Of a stretch of DNA of 64,000 nt, positions 19,639 through 27,705 are shown in pieces (the first letter of the stretch is position 1; every line of letters begins with the position of its first letter). This DNA comes from PNOJ01 sp016706845 (GTDB lineage: Bacteria; Krumholzibacteriota; Krumholzibacteriia; LZORAL124-64-63). The notes under the pieces are model-generated. The model was not told where the DNA came from. It saw only the letters and a program-made list of their open reading frames with translations, and did not search any database. The stretch is from the NCBI GenBank assembly GCA_016706845.1, contig JADJIV010000010.1:66537-130536 (forward strand), given 5' to 3'. Both the position numbers and the translations under genes were made by a program.

Positions 19639-21096
19639 ATGATGCCGATCGCCAACGGCGGACGGATCTCCCTGCGCGAGGTGCCGCAGCTCCCGGTCGA
19701 GCGCTTCCGGGAGGAGATCGTCGCGGCGGTCGGCCGCGGCGGCCGCCTCTGCGCGTTCTTCGGCCGGCCCGACGGCGACGGGACGCTGCTGCTGGCGCTG
19801 CTCTCCTCGGGCGAGACGAGCGGCCTGGCCGCCGTGTCGGCGCGGGTGGGCGACACCTACCCGGCCCTGACGCCGGACTGCCCGCAGGCGCACTGGTTCG
19901 AGCGGGAGATCCACGAGAGCTGCGGCGTGACGCCCGAGGGTCACCCGTGGCTCAAGCCGGTGCGCTTCCCGCGCGGCGACGTCGGCACGGCCGACTTCTA
20001 CCGCGTCGAAGGCCCGGAAATCCACGAGGTCGCCGTGGGGCCGGTGCACGCCGGCATCATCGAGCCCGGCCACTTCCGCTTCCAGTGCCACGGCGAGCGC
20101 GTGCTGCACCTCGAGATCTCGCTCGGCTACCAGCACCGCGGCGTGGAGCGGGCCCTGGTCGGCGGCCCGGACCGGCGCACCGTGCCCTACCTGGAGACGC
20201 TGGCGGGCGACACCAGCATCGGCCACGCGTCCGCCGGCGCGCTCGTGATCGAGGCGCTGGCCGGCCTCCCCGCGCCGCCGCGGGCCGACGCCCTGCGCGG
20301 CGTCGCGCTGGAACTGGAGCGCCTGGCCAACCACACCGGCGACCTCGGCGCGCTCGCCGGCGACATCGGTTTTTTGCCGACCGCCGCCTTCTGCGGGCGC
20401 CTGCGCGGCGACTTCCTGAACCTGACCGCCGCGCTCTGCGGCAACCGCTTCGGCCGCGGCCTGGTCCGCCCCGGCGGCGTGCTCTTCGACCTCGACCCCG
20501 CCCGGGCGGACAGCATGAAGACCCGCCTGGCCGACACCCTGCGCGACGTGACCGCGGCCACCGACCTGCTCTGGGAGACCGCCACCGTGCTGTCGCGGTT
20601 CGAGGATACGGGGATCGTCACGCCCGCGGCGTGCGCGGAGCTGGGGCTGGTGGGACCGCCGGCGCGCGCCTGCGGCCTGGAGCGCGACGTGCGCTACGAG
20701 CAGCCGTGCGGGATCTACCGCTTCCGGCAGATCCCGGTCTCGACCTGGCCGACCGGGGACGTGCTGGCCCGGGCGAACGTGCGCGCGCTGGAGATCCAGA
20801 GGTCGGCGGAGTTCGTCGACGCGCTGATCGGGGCGCTGCCGGAGGGGCCGCTGCGGGCCCCGACGGGCGCGCTCGCCCCGGACTCGCTGGCGGTCGCGCT
20901 GGTCGAGGGCTGGCGCGGGGAGATCTGCCACGCGGCGGTGACCGACGACCGGGGCCGCTTCGCGGCCTACCGGATCGTCGACCCGTCGTGCCACAACTGG
21001 ACCGCCCTGGCCCTCGCGATGCGCGGCCAGGAGATCTCCGACTTCCCGCTCTGCAACAAGAGCTTCAACCTCTCCTACTGCGGGCACGACCTATGA
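19639..21096 (+). CDS. Ehr large subunit, hydrogenase-like but lacking the NiFe cysteines
   Basis: A 485-residue fusion of a NuoC-like N-terminal domain (to about residue 115) and a NuoD/NiFe-large-subunit domain. True group 4 hydrogenases hold nickel with two CxxC pairs. Here the first site reads GDTSIGHA (residues 190-197), with no cysteine. The C-terminal site reads FNLSYCGHDL, with one (C481). The protein therefore cannot build the NiFe centre and belongs with the Ehr/complex I branch. Other family motifs remain, such as EISLGYQHRGVE and LERLANHTGDLG. ATG 19639 is preferred; an upstream GTG at 19612 would overlap the previous gene. No HypC-style C-terminal extension is present. Confidence 0.88.
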   Translation: MMPIANGGRISLREVPQLPVERFREEIVAAVGRGGRLCAFFGRPDGDGTLLLALLSSGETSGLAAVSARVGDTYPALTPDCPQAHWFEREIHESCGVTPEGHPWLKPVRFPRGDVGTADFYRVEGPEIHEVAVGPVHAGIIEPGHFRFQCHGERVLHLEISLGYQHRGVERALVGGPDRRTVPYLETLAGDTSIGHASAGALVIEALAGLPAPPRADALRGVALELERLANHTGDLGALAGDIGFLPTAAFCGRLRGDFLNLTAALCGNRFGRGLVRPGGVLFDLDPARADSMKTRLADTLRDVTAATDLLWETATVLSRFEDTGIVTPAACAELGLVGPPARACGLERDVRYEQPCGIYRFRQIPVSTWPTGDVLARANVRALEIQRSAEFVDALIGALPEGPLRAPTGALAPDSLAVALVEGWRGEICHAAVTDDRGRFAAYRIVDPSCHNWTALALAMRGQEISDFPLCNKSFNLSYCGHDL

Positions 21097-21854
21097 TCAG
21101 AGCACTCGTCGCCAGGCTGCGCCAGAAGCACCGCACGATCGCCTACCCGGCGGTCGTGCCCGAACTGCCGGACCGCTGGCGCTGCCGCCCCGTCATCGCG
21201 CCCGACCTCTGCGTGGACGGCTGCCGGGCCTGCGCCGATGTCTGCCCCACCGGGGCGATCCTGGCCGGCGGCACCCCGCCCTGCATCGACCTCGGCCGCT
21301 GCCTCTTCTGCCCCGAGTGCGCCGCCGCCTGCCCGACCGGGGCGATCACCTACAGCCGGGACCACCGCATGGCGACCCGCGGGCGCGATGATCTCATCGT
21401 CGGCGACGAGCTGCGGCTGGCGCGCGCGCTCGACGACGCCGCACTGCGCGTGTTCGGCCGCTCGCTCCAGCTGCGCCAGGTCAGCGCCGGCGGCTGCAAC
21501 GGCTGCGAGGCGGACGTCAACGTGCTGAGCACGATCGTCTTCGACCTGTCGCGCTTCGGCGTCCAGTTCGTCGCCTCGCCACGCCACGCCGACGGCCTGC
21601 TGATCACCGGCCCGGTGACCCGCAACATGGAAACCGCCCTGCGCAAGACCTGGGAAGCCGTGCCGACGCCCCGCCTGGTGATCGCGGTCGGCGCCTGCGC
21701 CATCTCGGGCGGCCCCTACATCGGCCACCCCGAGACGCTCGACGGCGCCGCCGCCGTGGTGCCGGTGGATCTCCACGTGCCCGGCTGCCCGCCGCACCCC
21801 CTGACCATCCTGGACGGCATCCTGCGCCTGTTGGACAAGCTCCGCCCCACATGA
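21093..21854 (+). CDS. Ehr small subunit fused to a two-cluster ferredoxin domain
   Basis: A 253-residue electron-transfer subunit. Residues 35-90 form a 2[4Fe-4S] ferredoxin (CVDGCRACADVCPTG and CLFCPECAAACPTG, eight cysteines). The rest is NuoB/HyfI-like with the N2-cluster ligands GGCNGCEADV, GACAISGG and CPPHPLTI intact. In most relatives the ferredoxin and small subunit are separate proteins (HyfH and HyfI); here they are one chain. It suggests electrons arrive from reduced ferredoxin or a similar donor. Four-base overlap with the large subunit gene. Confidence 0.88.
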   Translation: MIRALVARLRQKHRTIAYPAVVPELPDRWRCRPVIAPDLCVDGCRACADVCPTGAILAGGTPPCIDLGRCLFCPECAAACPTGAITYSRDHRMATRGRDDLIVGDELRLARALDDAALRVFGRSLQLRQVSAGGCNGCEADVNVLSTIVFDLSRFGVQFVASPRHADGLLITGPVTRNMETALRKTWEAVPTPRLVIAVGACAISGGPYIGHPETLDGAAAVVPVDLHVPGCPPHPLTILDGILRLLDKLRPT

Positions 21855-21860
21855 CAGCGA

Positions 21861-21884
21861 CCCCGCTCTCCGGAGAGAGCGGGG
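21861..21884. terminator. Bidirectional terminator between the Ehr operon and the RRM gene
   Basis: Perfect 10-bp stem CCCCGCTCTC / GAGAGCGGGG with a four-base loop, placed between converging genes seven bases after the Ehr stop. Confidence 0.8.
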
Positions 21885-21933
21885 CCGTTGCGTCTCGAAT
21901 CGGCGCGGCTCGCGGCCGCGGCCGGTCTTCGTC

Positions 21934-22218
21934 CTACCAGCGGGGCCGATCGTTCGAGCGCGGCTCGCGAGGCCGGGCCTCGTTGACGTTCAGCGGGCGG
22001 CCGTCGACGTCCATGCCGTTGGTTTTCTCGATGGCGGTCGTGGCCGCGACGTCATCGGACATCTCCACGAAACCGAAGCCGCGCGAGCGGCCGGTGTCGC
22101 GGTCCATGATGACGGTGGCGCTGCTGACCTCGCCGAACTGCGAGTAGACCTTCATGAGGTCCTGATCGGTGAGGTTGAAACTGAGGTTGCCGACATAGAT
22201 CTTCTTCAAACTGGTCAC
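21934..22218 (-). CDS. Small RRM-type RNA-binding protein
   Basis: A 94-residue single RNA-recognition-motif protein with RNP2 KIYVGNLSF (residues 6-14) and RNP1 RGFGFVEM (residues 46-53), plus a short basic tail (RPREPRSNDRPRW). Such proteins bind single-stranded RNA and are often cold- or stress-induced. Its leader contains a full terminator only a few bases after a predicted start site, which suggests attenuation or autoregulation. A glycine-rich paralogue lies at 26921-27298. Confidence 0.9.
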   Translation of the reverse strand: MTSLKKIYVGNLSFNLTDQDLMKVYSQFGEVSSATVIMDRDTGRSRGFGFVEMSDDVAATTAIEKTNGMDVDGRPLNVNEARPREPRSNDRPRW

Positions 22219-22281
22219 TTCCCTTGAACCTGCTGGACCCTCGGGCTCCCGCGACTATTCGGGGAGTCCCTGGTCCCTGCT

Positions 22282-22348
22282 AAAAAAAGGCTGGCCGAGA
22301 TGGCCAGTCCCTGCGGCTGACGATAGCAGGAAACATGCCGAAAGGCAA
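22282..22348 (-). promoter_or_regulatory. Promoter plus early terminator (attenuator) in the RRM gene leader
   Basis: On the minus strand TTGCCT (22343-22348), 17 bases, TATCGT (22320-22325), so transcription would start near 22313. The hairpin GGACTGGCC-atctc-GGCCAGCC follows at once (22289-22310), then seven T (22282-22288), a complete intrinsic terminator about 65 bases before the start codon. Confidence 0.65.
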
Positions 22349-22538
22349 GGGATGCCCGCCAAATCGTTAACACCAGGCCCGGAACCCGTTGACGTGATGG
22401 AGTCTGCGGTGGTACGCTTCCCGGCGATGGGGACTACCCTATGTCCCCTGCCGGACTGCCGACCGCCGGATCGGCGGCCCCTCCTGGGCGGTCCCTGGCG
22501 TCCTCACCGAAACGAGGCGCGATGACCTCGCATCCGCC

Positions 22539-23215
22539 GTGGCGCGCTCCGCCGCCGCCTGGTGCCTCCTGGCGCTGCTGATCGTCGGCGCCCCGCCGTC
22601 GCCCGCCGGCGTGGAGATCGGCGGCACGGACGCGCCACCCGTCCATCCCCGCCACAGCGCGCCCCTGAAGATCTGGGTCGGGCCCACCATCGGCTGGCGC
22701 TTCCTGACCGATCAGGCCATGTCCGAGACCTACGGCACCGTGGCGATCCCGGGCCTGATGAGCGCCACGGACCTCGCGGACGACACCCGCTTCGTGCTGG
22801 CCGCCGGCTACGGGTTCGCCCGGGGGGACCCGTTCTACGACGTCACGGGCTTCGAGGGGCCCTGGACGGCCGAGCTGACGACGATCCCCGTGCAGGTCGG
22901 CCTGCAGAGCGACCTCGCGCCCCACCCCCGCCTGCACATCCTCTGCGGCCTGTCCGCGGAACTGGTGTGGATGCAGGAGCGCCTGGCCGCCGCCGCCGTC
23001 GCCGGCTCCGCGGACTACGTGGTCTACGACGGCTGGGGCGAAGGCCTGAGGGTCAGCTTCGGACCCGAGTGGCGCGCGGCGGACGCCCGCCGCGCCGTCG
23101 GCTTCACGCTGGACTGGGGCGTTTCCGGCGGCGAGGTCTTCAGCCGGGCAGGCAGCACCACGAGGTGAACCTGACGGGCGCGAACGTGCAATGCCACATC
23201 CTGTGGCGCCTGTGA
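22539..23215 (+). CDS. Small outer-membrane beta-barrel protein (frameshifted at the end)
   Basis: A protein of about 225 residues with a signal peptide (ARSAAAWCLLALLIVGAPPSPAG) and strand patterns such as KIWVGPTIGWRF, RFVLAAGYGFARG and RVSFGPEWRA. An indel near 23150 cuts the ORF. In the next frame it continues QHHEVNLTGANVQCHILWRL, ending in a hydrophobic residue. Start is a GTG and is uncertain because no good ribosome site is visible. I do not recognise a specific family. Bases 22349-22538 upstream hold no gene. Confidence 0.5.
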
Positions 23216-23231
23216 ACGCGGCGCGACCGAC

Positions 23232-24271
23232 ATGAAAGCGAGGCGTGACATGCCGAACCGGATCCGCGTCACCGCGACGCTCGTCCTGAACCTGGCCCTG
23301 GCCGTCACCGCGGCCGTCCCGGCCCTGGCCGACGGCGCGATGTTCGCCCCCTGGGGCTACGAGCTGTACGAGACCGAGCAGATCGCCGTGGTGGAACACG
23401 ACGCGGCGGCCGGCGCCGAGACGCTGCACGTGCTGCCCGGCTTCCGCACCGAATCGAGCGGCTTCGCCTGGATCGTGCCCGTGCCCGCGCTGCCGGAGGT
23501 CGGCGTCTCCGACTTCGACATCTTCCAGGATGCGGTCGGCCTGACGGCCCCCGTGTGGCGCTGCGCGACGAGGCCTGGGGCTGCACGAATTCGGACATCT
23601 ACTACGGGGCCCTCGACGACGCCAACGGCGTGGACATCATCGACGACCGGCTGGTCGGCATCTACCGCACGCTCGTGCTCGGCGCCGACGACGCGTCGGC
23701 GCTGGCCGACTCCCTGACCGCCTGGGGCTTCCTGCACGAAGGCAACCGGGAAGCGACCCTGGCCGTGCTCGACGCCTACGTCGCGCGGTCCTGGTACTTC
23801 GTGGCGATGAAGGTGGATCCGGAAACCGTCGAAGAGTGGCAGCAGCAGGGCGGTTACTGGTACGGGAACCTGTCGCCGGTCCGCCTGGAGTTCGCCACGG
23901 ACGAACCCGTCTATCCCCTGGCGATCTCCTCGCTCAGCGCCGCGCCGTCGTCCGACGTGATCCTCTACACCATCGCGGACCGCCGCCTGACCTTCCCCGA
24001 CGCCACGACGCTCTACGCCAACCGGGTGACGGAAAGCGAACTGCAGGAGATCAGGCGCGTCTACCCGAACTTCGGCGCCCTGCTGCACGCGGGCGACTTC
24101 GTCACCAAGCTGCGCCGCACCTTCGCGCCCGACGAGATGACGGAAGACCTGGTGCTCGCGCCCGACGGCGACGACGAGTTCCACCAGGTCTTCTATTCCG
24201 GCATCCCGTGGACGGCCGTGCTGTTGCTGGGCACGGGCGCGTGGCTGAGGCTGCGGCCGCGCCGCGCCTGA
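23232..24271 (+). CDS. Secreted DUF2330-type protein (frameshifted)
   Basis: A protein of about 346 residues. It has a signal peptide (VTATLVLNLALAVTAAVPALADG), then the DUF2330-like opening DGAMFAPWGYELYETEQIAVVEHD with SSGFAWIVPVPA. A shift near 23555 is needed to reach VALRDEAWGCTNSD and the rest, ending with a C-terminal membrane segment (WTAVLLLGTGAWLRLRPRRA). Function of DUF2330 is unknown. The inner ATG at 23250 has a better GAGG site than the one at 23232. Likely anchored by its tail at the inner membrane or surface. Confidence 0.65.
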
Positions 24272-24286
24272 CGGCTGTTCAGGGGC

Positions 24287-25459
24287 TTACTTCAGCAGCT
24301 GCAGCTTGCGGGTGTCGACGCCGCCGGCGCCCGTCGCCCGCAGGAAGTACGTCCCGCTGGGCAGGCTCCGCCCCTGGTCCCCCCGCCCGTCCCAGTTCAC
24401 CATGAAGTCGCCCGCCTCGCGCGTGCCCTGCCACAGGGCCCGCACCAGGCGGCCGTCGACGCCGTAGACGTCCAGCCGCACCGCGGCGGCCGCCGGCAGG
24501 CTGAGGTCGATGGTGGTGGAGGGGTTGAAGGGGTTCGGGTAGGCCCCGGTGATGCGGGGGAAGGCGACGAGCAGGTCGCCGGCGCCGGTGGGCAGGCCGT
24601 CGGCGTAGATGTCGTCGACCCACTCGGGGTGGTCGATGAAGGGGTTGCGGTTGCCCTGGTAGGAGAACACGACGTCGTTGCGGTCCTGCTCCTTGGCGTC
24701 GACGGGGTCCTGCACATGCCAGGCGAGCAGCGTCGTGAGCAGCCCCATGTAGGCGACGGCCTCGTTGTTGCCGGTCGCCGAGGCCGTGATCAGCGCGACG
24801 TTGTCGGTGAGGCGCAGGTCGGGCTCCCCGACGGCCCCCTCGTAGCGCACGTCCATGTAGAACATCGCGCGCGCCACGTCGCCCTTGCGGCCGTCCCAGG
24901 TCTCCCAGACGCCGGCCGGCGCCGCGCTGTTGAAGTAGTTGACGCCGGTCGCGCCGTCGTAGCTGTCGGCCGGGTCGCTCGAGCATCCCGACACGCACTC
25001 GCCGAAGGGCTTGTTGCCGCGGTCGCTGTTGTACTCGACGTCGCACAGGAACAGGTGGTGGCAGTCGGTGTACGGCTTGTTGGACGTGCCGTCGTCGGGG
25101 AAGCCGTAGCTGTTGGGCCAGCTGTGCTCGCGGTTGTAGGGGCCGGTGCCGCCGCCGAACTTGGCGAAGACGCGGTTCTGGTAGAGGTCGAGGATGCGGG
25201 TCGCGTTGTAGGGATCCTCGTCCGCCAGCTCCAGCACGTTCCAGGTGTCGGTCGAGGCGGACGTGTAGGGGATCTTCACGTGACCGTCGATGACGGCGTT
25301 CACCGAGGCGCGCATCGCCTCGACGCTGGTGAAGACCACGGTGTCGTAGTAGCCGGCCGGCGGGGCGGCGAAGGCGGCCGCCGCGGCCAGCGCGATCAGG
25401 ACGCAGGCCACCGGGCTCAGGCGTGCGGCGAAGGAAGGGTTGTGGTCGGAATGCAGCAC
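24287..25459 (-). CDS. Secreted endonuclease I with FlgD-like sorting domain
   Basis: A 390-residue extracellular nuclease of the EndA/NucM group, cutting DNA (and RNA) nonspecifically. The signal peptide covers residues 1-32. Catalytic-domain motifs are NREHSWPNS (general-base histidine), TDCHHLFLCDVEYNSDRGN (metal-binding part) and NPFIDHPEWVDDIY. The last 80 residues form a FlgD-Ig-like domain starting GAYPNPFNPSTTIDLSL and ending LRATGAGGVDTRKLQLLK, the export/sorting tag shared by many proteins here. Intact. Its likely role is nutrient DNA use or biofilm DNA turnover. Confidence 0.92.
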   Translation of the reverse strand: MLHSDHNPSFAARLSPVACVLIALAAAAAFAAPPAGYYDTVVFTSVEAMRASVNAVIDGHVKIPYTSASTDTWNVLELADEDPYNATRILDLYQNRVFAKFGGGTGPYNREHSWPNSYGFPDDGTSNKPYTDCHHLFLCDVEYNSDRGNKPFGECVSGCSSDPADSYDGATGVNYFNSAAPAGVWETWDGRKGDVARAMFYMDVRYEGAVGEPDLRLTDNVALITASATGNNEAVAYMGLLTTLLAWHVQDPVDAKEQDRNDVVFSYQGNRNPFIDHPEWVDDIYADGLPTGAGDLLVAFPRITGAYPNPFNPSTTIDLSLPAAAAVRLDVYGVDGRLVRALWQGTREAGDFMVNWDGRGDQGRSLPSGTYFLRATGAGGVDTRKLQLLK

Positions 25460-25567
25460 GTCGGCTCCCTGCTCGGGTGTCGGACACGGTTGTCAATCAC
25501 GGCGTCGTGGCGAGGGTCGGCACGGGTAAGTATACCACGCCGGGCCGGGGCGGCGCCAATCGGCCCC

Positions 25568-26431
25568 CTAGCTCCAGCGGAAGGGCTCCGGGCGGTCGAA
25601 ATCGGGCCAGCCCTCCGCGGGGGCCGAGCCGGGATCCTGCGTGAACAGCCGGTACAACCCCGCGTCCTCCACATCCTGCAGGGCCTGGTCGTACTCGGCG
25701 GTCGCGATCGGCCGCGTCAGCTCGGGATGGAAGTGCGCCAGCGCGCGGCCGGCCTCGGTCTGCGCGAGGGCGTCGGGGTGGTACTGCGCCATCAGCGAGA
25801 GCCACAGGCCGTCGCCGACCGCGCCCACGAGCTCCCGCGCCACGCGCGCCGTGCCGGCCAGCCCGCCGGGTAGGACCAGGTGCCGCACGATCAGGCCGCG
25901 GCGCGCCTCCCCCTCGGCCTGGTCGTCGGGCAGGTGGCCGACCTGCGCGTGCATGATCGTCACGGCCCGGCGCGCCCGCGCGACGTAGCCGCTCACCCGC
26001 GACAGGTCCTGCGCGATGGCGTCGGAGCCGTACTTGAAATCCGGCAGGTACAGGTCGACCAGACCGTCGAAGCGCGCCAGCACGGTCGGCCCGTCGGTGC
26101 CGTTGGAGTTGTAGATCACCGGCAGGGCGAGCCCCTGCAGGCGCGCCAACTCCACGGCGCGGGCCACCGCGGCGCCCTGGTGCGTGGGCGTGACCAGCCC
26201 GATGGCGCCGGCGCCGGCCGCGGCCAGCTCCAGCATCCGCTGCGCGCACTGCTGCGGCGTGATCGGGGCGCCCGCCTCGGGGTGGTGGCTGATCTGGTGG
26301 TTCTGGCAGAAGCCGCAGCGCAGGTTGCAGCCGGCGAAGAAGAGGTTGCCGACCGGGCGGCCGCCGCCCAGCGGCGGTTCTTCCCCGCGGTGCAGGCAGG
26401 CGGCGGCGAGGCGGATCAGCTGGTCGGTCAC
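25568..26431 (-). CDS. Radical SAM protein, PflA-like (COG1313 type)
   Basis: A cytoplasmic radical S-adenosylmethionine enzyme of about 287 residues. The [4Fe-4S] motif is AGCNLRCGFCQNHQIS (CxxxCxxC) near residue 45. SAM-binding glycines follow in GAGAIGLVTPTHQG, and DLYLPDFKYGSDAIA is typical of the PflA-like group. The start is uncertain: reading is open much further upstream, but the GTG at 26431 has AGGA nine bases before it and gives a compact protein lacking the usual extra N-terminal cysteine domain. No target gene is adjacent, so the substrate cannot be named. Confidence 0.8.
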   Translation of the reverse strand: MTDQLIRLAAACLHRGEEPPLGGGRPVGNLFFAGCNLRCGFCQNHQISHHPEAGAPITPQQCAQRMLELAAAGAGAIGLVTPTHQGAAVARAVELARLQGLALPVIYNSNGTDGPTVLARFDGLVDLYLPDFKYGSDAIAQDLSRVSGYVARARRAVTIMHAQVGHLPDDQAEGEARRGLIVRHLVLPGGLAGTARVARELVGAVGDGLWLSLMAQYHPDALAQTEAGRALAHFHPELTRPIATAEYDQALQDVEDAGLYRLFTQDPGSAPAEGWPDFDRPEPFRWS

Positions 26432-26539
26432 GACGATCCTGCGGCTCGGGACGGTCGGGCGCGCTTCCCGGCTCCACGATGGCCAAGGCGACACGGGCGC
26501 GCAACCCCGTATCCGGCGGGGGACTATCCGACGGTGGAC

Positions 26540-26568
26540 TTGCCGACGCGCCGGAGTTCCCGTAGAAT
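26540..26568 (+). promoter_or_regulatory. Promoter of the structured RNA
   Basis: TTGCCG (26540-26545), a 17-base spacer, TAGAAT (26563-26568). It would start transcription near 26575. Confidence 0.7.
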
Positions 26569-26574
26569 CAAGCC

Positions 26575-26838
26575 ATGATCTCCGCGCACCGATGCGGCGG
26601 TCCCCGAGGCCAGGGCGGCCGGGGGGGCCGGGCGAGTTGGGACTCGCCACGGGTGGTTCGCCCGAATAGGAGGTGATCCAGTGAGTTCAGACAGTAGAGG
26701 CTCGGCGGAGGTGGCGCCCCTGCGTTGAGGGGACACTCCCGGACGTGGTCCGCGGGCTCGCCCCGAGCGGGGGAACCCAGCGCCACCGAAGCTGATCCAT
26801 ATGGGGCGCCGTCGCGCAAGCGGCGGCGCCTCTGCTTT
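26575..26838 (+). ncRNA. Unassigned structured RNA of about 260 nt
   Basis: No convincing reading frame, but strong structure with its own promoter and terminator. Visible helices: GGCGAGT/ACTCGCC near 26634; GGTGGCGC (26710-26717) with GCGCCACC (26780-26787), enclosing several small hairpins including CCCCTGCGTTGAGGGG; and a final 11-bp stem GGCGCCGTCGC/GCGGCGGCGCC with a GCAA loop (26805-26830), followed by TCTGCTTT. I could not match it to 6S, SRP, RNase P or tmRNA signatures. It converges on the RRM gene at 26921. Confidence 0.6.
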
Positions 26839-26864
26839 GGTGAGTCGCCGCCGACACGAAGAAA

Positions 26865-26889
26865 CCCCGCTCCCTGGTCGGGAGCGGGG
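26865..26889 (-). terminator. Terminator of the second RRM gene
   Basis: Perfect 10-bp stem CCCCGCTCCC / GGGAGCGGGG with a five-base loop, followed on the minus strand by TTTCTTC. It sits about 30 bases after the stop codon. Confidence 0.8.
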
Positions 26890-26920
26890 TCCTCTGACGT
26901 CTATCGGTCGACCCGCCGGA

Positions 26921-27298
26921 TTACCAGCCGCGGCCGCCGCGATCGCCGCCGCTGCGGCCACCGCCGCCACCGCTGCCGCCGCCGTAGCCGCCGCCGCCAC
27001 TGCGACCGCCGCCGCTGCCGCCACCGAAGCCGCCGCCGCCGCCGCCGGTGCGCTTCGGACGGTCCTGGGCCTCGTTCACGCTCAGGTTACGGCCGTCCAT
27101 GCTCTGACCGTCGAGGGCCGAGATCGCGGCCATGGCCGCGCTGTCGTCCATCTCCACGAAACCGAAGCCGCGGGGCCGACCGGTCTCACGGTCCGTGATC
27201 AGTGCCACCGAGTGAACGGCGCCATGCTGCTCGAACAGCTTGGTCACCTGGTCCTCGGTCGCGGAGAACGGCAGGTTACCCACGTAGATCTTCTTCAT
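26921..27298 (-). CDS. RRM RNA-binding protein with glycine-rich tail
   Basis: A 125-residue protein. Residues 1-80 are an RNA-recognition motif (RNP2 KKIYVGNLPF, RNP1 RGFGFVEM), followed by about 40 residues made almost only of glycine, arginine, serine and tyrosine (GGGGYGGGSGGGGG). This layout matches the glycine-rich RNA-binding proteins of plants and cyanobacteria, where it aids RNA chaperone activity in the cold. The leader (27299-27450) is GC-rich and contains the hairpin CCCCCGA-ccg-TCGGGGG. No gene is seen in 27299-27705; that stretch holds this leader and the promoter area of the next gene. Confidence 0.9.
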   Translation of the reverse strand: MKKIYVGNLPFSATEDQVTKLFEQHGAVHSVALITDRETGRPRGFGFVEMDDSAAMAAISALDGQSMDGRNLSVNEAQDRPKRTGGGGGGFGGGSGGGRSGGGGYGGGSGGGGGRSGGDRGGRGW

Positions 27299-27705
27299 AC
27301 TCTTCCACCTCGGATGCCGGCTACCCGGCGTGCAGAAGCACCTGAGGCCGCCGGCTATCTCCGGTAAACCCCTCGTGCTCGATACTGATCCGGCGGTCTG
27401 CCGGACCACATCCCCCGACGGTCGGGGGAATCTCGAAGCCCGGCGCGCGGCCGGGGATCACGCATTCAGACGGCTCCGGAAGAACCCTGGGGCCCCAACC
27501 CGAAGCACGGGAAGGATACACCGGATTCTGGGAATCACCTAGGATTTTCTTCCCTCGGCCGGAACAGACGCGCGGCGGCCTCGATCGTATATCCCATAAA
27601 ACAGATATGATATTTACACGGACCTCCGGGTGGGTTAAGATGAGAATCAGGACTTGGCCTCTCCTGGATCCTCGGCCACGGATCAGCCCCCTCGGGAGGA
27701 TTGTC

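Noticed and set aside
14663..21854. Reading the six-gene operon as a hydrogenase 4 / formate hydrogenlyase
   Set aside because: The large subunit lacks the nickel-binding CxxC pairs, and no formate dehydrogenase or hyp genes are in the window.
26575..26838. Calling the structured RNA 6S, SRP RNA, RNase P RNA or tmRNA
   Set aside because: No SRP GGAAG/AGCAG loop, no RNase P GAGGAAAGTCCGG core, no tmRNA acceptor or tag, and no convincing single long 6S bubble were found by eye.
26921..27040. Repeat array or CRISPR-like pattern
   Set aside because: The CCGCCGCCG-type repeats simply encode the glycine-rich tail of the RRM protein.
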